From positions 1 to 39,000 of the forward strand of contig CAZHJK010000024.1 of NCBI GenBank assembly GCA_964533275.1: 39,000 nt of DNA, given 5' to 3'. The DNA is from CAZHJK01 sp964533275. Its GTDB lineage: Bacteria; Bacillota; Clostridia; Eubacteriales; Garciellaceae. Below the pieces are notes generated by a model. The model was not told where the DNA came from, did not search any database, and saw nothing but the letters and a program-made list of their open reading frames with translations. Of this stretch, positions 34,181 to 39,000 are shown piece by piece (the stretch's first letter is position 1; each line of letters begins with the position of its first letter). The position numbers and the translations under genes were made by a program.

Positions 34181-34209
34181 AAAACCGCAGGGACAGTCCC
34201 TTCGGTTTT
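34181..34209 (+). repeat. Variant 29-nt REP-like palindrome
   Basis: AAAACCGCAGGGAC-A-GTCCC then TTCGGTTTT. It has the same 29-base length and the same GGGAC-N-GTYC centre as the main REP family, but different arms (AAAACCG/CGGTTTT) and a single C/T mismatch. TTTTT at its end would let it act as a weak terminator. Confidence 0.65.
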
Positions 34210-34263
34210 TAAAGTACCATGATTGAACTTAGTGAAGCATCTTGATATTTAAGGAATACCTAG

Positions 34264-34310
34264 TACTGATAACTGATAACTGATAACTGATAACTGAATC
34301 TAGCAGTTAT
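34264..34310 (+). repeat. Heptamer array TAACTGA x4 with terminal hairpin
   Basis: Four perfect TAACTGA heptamers (34270-34297) follow a partial unit. ATAACTG (34290-34296) and CAGTTAT (34304-34310) close it as a 7-bp stem with a 7-nt loop. The unit is the same as in the array at 30249. Confidence 0.85.
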
Positions 34311-34317
34311 TATTTAA

Positions 34318-35526
34318 TTATCTTAGATCCATACTTAGTAATTTTTCTATATCTAATAAACCCTTGCCCTGGATATTTTTTTCTAGATGAAGACTATTAC
34401 AGGACATTTCCAGTGCAAGTTTTACCTCCTCAGGAGTAAGGGTTGGATATTTTTCCAATAATAATGCAACAGCACCTGTTACAATCGAGGAAGAAACAGA
34501 AGTACCTGAGAATGATATATATTGGGATTGACCTTTAAATGCAGTATCTCTATTAGTAGAAATAATATTAATGCCAGGTGCCAATAAATCCGGCTTATGG
34601 ATTCCATTTAATGTGGGACCCCTACTTGAAAAATTGCAAATCTCAGAATATGAATTTTTTGTACTACAACCTACGGTAATAACTTTTTCAGCGCTACCGG
34701 GAGATGATATAGAAGCTTTTTGAGGACCACTATTTCCTGATGCACATACTACCACTATACCTTCCTGCCATAATCTTTCCACAGCCTTGACTAAGGGATC
34801 TTGTTCTACAAGATAGGGATTATTTACCCCAAAGGGTATATGGACAATTCGTATCTTATATTTTTGACTATTATCAAGTACCCATTGTAAGGCTTCAAGG
34901 GTGCTTTTTATATCTCCTGTTCCACCTTCATCCAGACACTTTAATCCTATCAGTAGTGCATTAGGTGCTATCCCTTTGAATTGACGCTCAGATAATTCTC
35001 CATTGCCTGCGATACACCCTGCACAATAGGTACCATGACCATGATCATCATAGGCAGTAGATTTATTATGAATAAAATCCTTAAAATACAGAATTCTATT
35101 TCTGGGACGGGTTAAATCTGCATGGGGGTGAATACCTGTATCTAAATGGGCTATTGTTATGCCTCGCCCTGTTACTCCTAATTTATTCATCTGATTAGAG
35201 CCTAGTGTTTCTGTTATATTATTCATTAATGCAAAGACTTTATGATTCATAGACATATAATCAAGAAAGGGCATATTTATAATTTCCTTTAATCTAGATA
35301 GGGGGGAGATTAAATAAAATCCATGAATAATTGGAAAATATTTTATATCTTTGCATCCAATTTTGGATAATTTTTTTTCTATAGAGTTTGGCAAGCCCTC
35401 CTGAATTTGTATTATAAGTGGAATATGGGACAGGGAATTGCTGTTTAAATTCCATATTATGCTGGGCTCCACTTTATTCTTATTATTTAAACCTAAATAT
35501 TTAAAAATAGTATGTAAAAGGCTCAT
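34318..35526 (-). CDS. Subtilisin-like serine peptidase (S8)
   Basis: A 402-residue subtilase. An N-terminal propeptide-like region (about 30-105, inhibitor I9-type pattern) is followed by the catalytic domain (about 115-400). The triad is D129 (IAHLDTGI), H164 (DDHGHGTYCAG) and S343 (SFSGTSVSS), with oxyanion N265 (ASGNSG). There is no signal peptide, so it is probably intracellular or spore-associated. The usual strand motif SLG is HIPFG here. The start is ATG 35526, nine bases after GGAAGG; the upstream ATG lies on the ribosome site. It stands alone on the minus strand. Confidence 0.9.
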   Translation of the reverse strand: MSLLHTIFKYLGLNNKNKVEPSIIWNLNSNSLSHIPLIIQIQEGLPNSIEKKLSKIGCKDIKYFPIIHGFYLISPLSRLKEIINMPFLDYMSMNHKVFALMNNITETLGSNQMNKLGVTGRGITIAHLDTGIHPHADLTRPRNRILYFKDFIHNKSTAYDDHGHGTYCAGCIAGNGELSERQFKGIAPNALLIGLKCLDEGGTGDIKSTLEALQWVLDNSQKYKIRIVHIPFGVNNPYLVEQDPLVKAVERLWQEGIVVVCASGNSGPQKASISSPGSAEKVITVGCSTKNSYSEICNFSSRGPTLNGIHKPDLLAPGINIISTNRDTAFKGQSQYISFSGTSVSSSIVTGAVALLLEKYPTLTPEEVKLALEMSCNSLHLEKNIQGKGLLDIEKLLSMDLR

Positions 35527-35958
35527 TATGACCATCCTTCCAAAAATAAAGTATATTATCATAATATGAAATAGGGCAGAAACAGTTACATAATTGGTTA
35601 TAATTTAGATGGTCAGGGAAGCCTATAAAATTATGAGAAGAAATATTACCTGCGCAATTTTCTATAAATTAAGAATAGTAACTAAATTAGGGAGCTTACT
35701 TTTATATAAAATACACAAAGGAATAGGGCAAACTATAAAGAATATAATCAATTAAGATAGGATAAAATAGCTTATAGCATTTAACTATTATTTACAGTAT
35801 ATTTGTATAAAGTGTAGGTTACAAAGACAGATTTGGAATAAAAAGACTTTTAAGTAAATGTTTATAATTTAAAAAGATGTGTATAAATATTATTACTTAT
35901 TTCATTAAGAAATATAGTATTAATAATTTATAAATATACTAACATTAGGAGGAAAGAC
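35527..35958. other. Gene-free AT-rich interval
   Basis: These 432 bases separate the divergent subtilase and first NCS2 permease genes. Promoters for both must be here, but no -35/-10 pair stands out from the AT-rich background. I see no strong hairpins or repeats. The ribosome site TTAGGAGG precedes the permease at 35945-35952. Confidence 0.5.
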
Positions 35959-37218
35959 ATGGCTAAAATTAAGAAAAGTGCCCCAATAGAAGATATCAGC
36001 TCTCTTGGGTATGGGAAACAATTAGCCCTAGGAGTTCAACATGTATTTACCTTGTTTGCTTCGACGGTACTTGTACCAATATTAACAGGACTTGATGTAG
36101 GTGTTGCTCTAATTATGTCAGGTATAGGAACATTAATGTTTCACTATATTACCCAAGGAAAGGTACCGGCATATTTAGGATCATCATTTTCCTTTATAGC
36201 ACCCTTAACCATTGCAGGAGAGTTATATGGTCTGCCAGCTGCAAGGGGTGGTATTGTTGTAGCAGGTATAATTTATATTATTATTGCAGGTCTTATAGGA
36301 AAGTTTGGGCCAGAGAAGATTCTAAAATATTTTCCGCCAGTGGTTACGGGTCCAATCATTATTGTTATTAGTATGACCTTAGCACCAAATGCTATTAATA
36401 TGGCAAATCAAGACTGGTTGCTTTCTATGGTTACATTAGCGGTTATCATATCAGTAGCAATGTTTAGCAAAGGCTTTTTAAAAATTGTACCAGTTATTAT
36501 GGGTCTTATCGCTGGATATATATTAGCAGCAATACTAGGTAGAATTGATTATACACCTATAATAGAAGCAGCTTGGATAGGTATGCCAAACTTCCAGCTT
36601 CCAGAGTTTAATATAGGAGCCATAGCAGTAGTAGCCCCTATAGCTCTTGTTACAGTTGTTGAGCATATAGGAGATGTATTAGCAATGAGTGGAGTTGTAA
36701 GAAAGGATTTAGCTAAAGATCCAGGCTTAACAAGAACTTTAATTGGAGATGGTGTTGCAACATCACTATCCTCTTTTGTTGGTGGGCCTGCGAATACTAC
36801 CTATTCACAAAACACAGGGGTAGTAGCCCTTACTAAAGTATTTGATCCAAAGGTAATGAGAATTGCTGCAGTTATCACCATATTTATAGGATTAATACCT
36901 AAGTTAAATGCATTTACAGGTACAATACCATCCCCGGTAATAGGAGGTGCTGTAATTGTTCTCTTTGGAATGATCGCATCTATAGGAGCAAGAACATTGG
37001 TAAACAATAAAGTAGATTTTTCCAAGACTAGAAATATGATTATAGCTGCCGTTATTTTGGTATTTGGTTTAGGCGGTGCTGTAATTCCAATAAAAATTGG
37101 TTTTGTAGAAATAAATATTGTGGGAATGGCACTAGCTGCCATAATTGGTATTTTCTTAAATGCGATATTACCCCAGGAATTAGATGAAGATATAGATGGG
37201 GAAGAGGATTTAGCATAG
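35959..37218 (+). CDS. NCS2-family nucleobase permease, xanthine-type filter
   Basis: A 419-residue transporter of the nucleobase-cation symporter-2 family (14 membrane helices in two repeats). Family marks are the N-terminal LGVQHVFTLFASTVLVP, GTLMFHYITQGKVPAYLGSSF, VEHIGDVLAMSG with the substrate-binding E235, and GGPANTTYSQNTG. The last motif carries Q284 where the uracil transporter UraA has glutamate (E290) and the xanthine transporters XanQ/UapA have glutamine (Q324/Q408). I infer a purine (xanthine-like) substrate, but overall wording is close to the uracil branch, so this is not certain. The start is ATG after AGGAGG. A paralog follows after 367 bases. Confidence 0.85.
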   Translation: MAKIKKSAPIEDISSLGYGKQLALGVQHVFTLFASTVLVPILTGLDVGVALIMSGIGTLMFHYITQGKVPAYLGSSFSFIAPLTIAGELYGLPAARGGIVVAGIIYIIIAGLIGKFGPEKILKYFPPVVTGPIIIVISMTLAPNAINMANQDWLLSMVTLAVIISVAMFSKGFLKIVPVIMGLIAGYILAAILGRIDYTPIIEAAWIGMPNFQLPEFNIGAIAVVAPIALVTVVEHIGDVLAMSGVVRKDLAKDPGLTRTLIGDGVATSLSSFVGGPANTTYSQNTGVVALTKVFDPKVMRIAAVITIFIGLIPKLNAFTGTIPSPVIGGAVIVLFGMIASIGARTLVNNKVDFSKTRNMIIAAVILVFGLGGAVIPIKIGFVEINIVGMALAAIIGIFLNAILPQELDEDIDGEEDLA

Positions 37219-37246
37219 AAATATAGTGTGATCTAGTACGATATAT

Positions 37247-37280
37247 GGAGAGAAGTTATTAAATTTCTCTCCTAATATTA
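37247..37280 (+). terminator. Hairpin after the first permease gene
   Basis: GGAGAGAA (37247-37254) pairs with TTCTCTCC (37265-37272) around a 10-nt loop. The tail (TAATATTA) lacks a T run, so termination may be partial. Confidence 0.5.
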
Positions 37281-37416
37281 TAAATATAAAGAGTGTTTTT
37301 TTTAACAAACTATGAATACGATTTCAGATAAGTTATTAATAAAGATAGAAGGATAAATTATAGGAATGTCGAATTATATAAGATAAATAATATTGTTATG
37401 TAATTATAATTGTATT

Positions 37417-37576
37417 CTATTTGCCAAAGGCAGATAGTTTATCAATAAATGCACTCATTTCAAGAGTGTCACAAACGAAGCAGGCACAAAGCCGTCGAGG
37501 GATACCTAAGGTTTCCTGGCGAGAGCGTCATAGACGCTAATTATTAACCCCGTTTGGGGAAAATTTAAAAAGGGGG
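37417..37576 (+). promoter_or_regulatory. Structured leader, riboswitch candidate of unassigned class
   Basis: The leader has several nested stems. CTATTTGCC/GGCAGATAG (37417-37425/37429-37437); CACTC/GAGTG (37452-37456/37464-37468); a long-range helix CAAACG/CGTTTG (37472-37477/37551-37556) enclosing GGC/GCC (37483/37491), GGATACC/GGTTTCC (37500-37506/37510-37516) and AGCGTC/GACGCT (37524-37529/37533-37538). CCCC (37548-37551) can instead pair with GGGG (37556-37559), which breaks the long-range helix, or with the ribosome site GGGGG (37572-37576). Such exclusive pairings are how translational riboswitches work. A TATAAT at 37405-37410 could be the -10. I do not recognise the class. Confidence 0.6.
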
Positions 37577-37585
37577 ATTGCTTAC

Positions 37586-38887
37586 ATGGCTAATAACAAA
37601 GGTTCAATGCCTAATGATGGCGTAATCCGAAAAGGGGATTATCTACCAGTGGGTAAAAAGACTATTCTAGGTCTTCAGCATGTTTTTACAATGTTTGGTG
37701 CTACAGTATTAGTACCCTTATTAACTGGATTAAACACTTCAGTGGCATTATTTGGAGCAGGTGTAGGAACGCTTATATTCCACTTTATTACTAAGGGCAA
37801 GGTACCGGCTTTCTTAGGTTCATCCTTTGCATTTATACCTGTTATAATTGCAGTTGGTATGATGGGAGGAGCAGAGCAAGGTAGTGCGGAATATGTCGCG
37901 AATTTGCAATATGCACAAGGAGGTCTAGTACTTGCAGGAATCGTTTATGTTATCTTAGCATTAATTATTAAGTTGGTAGGACCCGAACTAATCACTTCAT
38001 TATTCCCGCCAATAGTTACTGGACCTGTTATTATGGTTATCGGATTAAATTTAGCACCTACAGCAATAGACATGGCTTCTGCACATTGGCCATTAGCTAT
38101 TATATGTTTACTAGCAGTTACTGCTGTAAATATATTTGGTAAAGGTTTTATAAAGGTATTGCCAGTAATAAGTGGTCTTATTGTTGGATATATTGTGGCA
38201 ATAATTTTTAAAGAGGTAGATTTTGCAATAATTAACGAAGCAAAATGGTTTGCTGTACCGGCATTTACTATGGCTAAGTTTGATGTTCAAGCACTTACCA
38301 TTATAGCACCAGTTGCTATTGTAACAATGGTTGAACACATAGGGGATGTATTAGCAATTAGTGCTACTGTGGAAGAAGACTTTGCCAAGGATCCTGGAAT
38401 TCACCGTACATTAATGGGTGATGGTGTTGCAACTGCTGTAGCAGGATTAATCGGAGCACCTGCCAACACAACCTATGGAGAAAATACCGGAGTATTAGCA
38501 TTAACTAAGGTTTGGGATCCTCAAATAATGAGAATCGCTGCTGGTTTTGCAATAGTTATTGCATTTATTGGAAAAATTGGAGCTATTATAAACACTATTC
38601 CTGTTGCCGTAGTTGGTGGTATTTCAATCATACTATTTGGTATGATAGCTGCCATTGGCGTTAGAACTGTAGTAGAAAACCAAGTAGATTTTAAAGAATC
38701 AAGAAATCTTATTATTGCTGCAGTTATATTAGTTTTAGGAATTGGTGGAGCTATGTTTGAATTAAAGATTGGTAATGCAACATTACAATTTGCTGGAATG
38801 GCATTAGCAGCTATCTTTGGAATTATTCTTAATAAAGTTTTACCAGCAGATTCATCAAATGCTCAAACAGAAACAAAGGCTGAATAA
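37586..38887 (+). CDS. NCS2-family uracil permease
   Basis: A 433-residue paralog of the preceding permease with the same 14-helix architecture. LGLQHVFTMFGATVLVPLLTGL, GTLIFHFITKGKVPAFLGSSFAF, VEHIGDVLAIS (E250) and GAPANTTYGENTG (E299) correspond to the two uracil-binding glutamates of UraA (E241 and E290), which supports uracil as substrate. Compared with the first copy it has a longer extracellular loop (about 90-110, GGAEQGSAEYVANLQYAQGG). The start is ATG, nine bases after AGGGGG. That ribosome site can be sequestered by the structured leader, so translation is probably regulated. A strong terminator follows. Confidence 0.9.
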   Translation: MANNKGSMPNDGVIRKGDYLPVGKKTILGLQHVFTMFGATVLVPLLTGLNTSVALFGAGVGTLIFHFITKGKVPAFLGSSFAFIPVIIAVGMMGGAEQGSAEYVANLQYAQGGLVLAGIVYVILALIIKLVGPELITSLFPPIVTGPVIMVIGLNLAPTAIDMASAHWPLAIICLLAVTAVNIFGKGFIKVLPVISGLIVGYIVAIIFKEVDFAIINEAKWFAVPAFTMAKFDVQALTIIAPVAIVTMVEHIGDVLAISATVEEDFAKDPGIHRTLMGDGVATAVAGLIGAPANTTYGENTGVLALTKVWDPQIMRIAAGFAIVIAFIGKIGAIINTIPVAVVGGISIILFGMIAAIGVRTVVENQVDFKESRNLIIAAVILVLGIGGAMFELKIGNATLQFAGMALAAIFGIILNKVLPADSSNAQTETKAE

Positions 38888-38923
38888 TTAAATAAAAATA
38901 AATATTATCCTGCTTCGTATTTT

Positions 38924-38952
38924 AAAATCTCGCCTTAGGCGAGATTTTTTTA
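38924..38952 (+). terminator. Intrinsic terminator after the uracil permease gene
   Basis: AAAATCTCGCC (38924-38934), loop TTA, GGCGAGATTTT (38938-38948), then TTT. A perfect 11-bp stem with a T tract. Confidence 0.93.
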
Positions 38953-38959
38953 TTGTAGA

Positions 38960-38986
38960 AGAAAACCCCCGGTTTTACCGGGGGTT
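38960..38986 (-). terminator. Terminator for a minus-strand gene beyond the window
   Basis: AACCCCCGG (38964-38972) pairs with CCGGGGGTT (38978-38986) around TTTTA. On the minus strand the stem is followed by TTTCTTC, so it probably ends a gene entering from the right edge of the window. Confidence 0.65.
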
Positions 38987-39000
38987 CCAAAAAGCTTTAG

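Noticed and set aside
37472..37520. Resemblance to a c-di-GMP-I (GEMM) riboswitch: CAAAGCC followed by CCTAAGG.
   Set aside because: The GAAA tetraloop hairpin and the conserved 3' part (AGCCGGGTTACC-like) are missing and the helices fall in different places.

Overview
The window is AT-rich DNA with dense, short-spaced genes, strong Shine-Dalgarno sites and frequent TTG/GTG starts. Gene content (gdpP-rplI-dnaB, DnaD plus a DnaC/DnaI-type loader, a GerMN lipoprotein, a class B sortase, VanRS-like regulators, NCS2 permeases) points to an anaerobic, probably spore-forming Firmicute of the class Clostridia. A relative of Alkaliphilus/Natronincola is my best guess. All names come from reading the sequence; no database was searched.

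Layout. 288-5448 is a housekeeping operon: MazG-like protein, YybS-type membrane protein, c-di-AMP phosphodiesterase GdpP, ribosomal protein L9 and replicative helicase DnaB. 5695-8414 holds an FAD-dependent dehydrogenase and purA. 8486-8922 is a tRNA cluster (Lys, Glu, Val) whose promoter is followed first by a 21-nt copy of the tRNA-Lys 5' end. 8936-11498 (minus strand) has an NhaC-type antiporter and a Nit-type amidase, separated by a gene-free stretch carrying inverted repeats and a REP-like hairpin. 11668-15000 contains envelope proteins: a small anchored protein, a broken Asp-box protein and a GerMN lipoprotein. 15088-18743 is centred on a REP-associated tyrosine transposase (RAYT) and copies of a 29-nt imperfect palindrome that I take to be its REP element. 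Between these lie an ArsC-family protein, yaaA, lspA and a GNAT acetyltransferase. 18789-21738 is a class B sortase with a wall-anchored substrate gene broken by a frameshift and an in-frame stop.

21756-24113 (minus strand) is a three-gene unit of two zinc-ribbon proteins and an unrecognised protein. 24331-27822 has an autoregulated-looking HTH gene with a membrane partner, a VanR/VanS-like two-component system without vanHAX, and a lipoprotein amidase. 27835-32284 has mntP, an M1-type metallopeptidase, and a dnaD-dnaC pair next to a 133-bp repeat element. 32515-38887 has a LysM-G5-M23 peptidase with an unusual repeated N-terminus, a subtilase, and two NCS2 permeases. The second permease is preceded by a highly structured leader that looks like a riboswitch of a class I do not recognise.

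The two strongest leads are the RAYT/REP system, with at least five REP copies in 8 kb, one of which seems to supply the transposase's own -35 element, and the structured leader at 37417-37576. Two decayed surface-protein genes, two heptamer repeat arrays and a truncated tRNA copy add to the picture of an actively rearranging accessory genome around a stable core.
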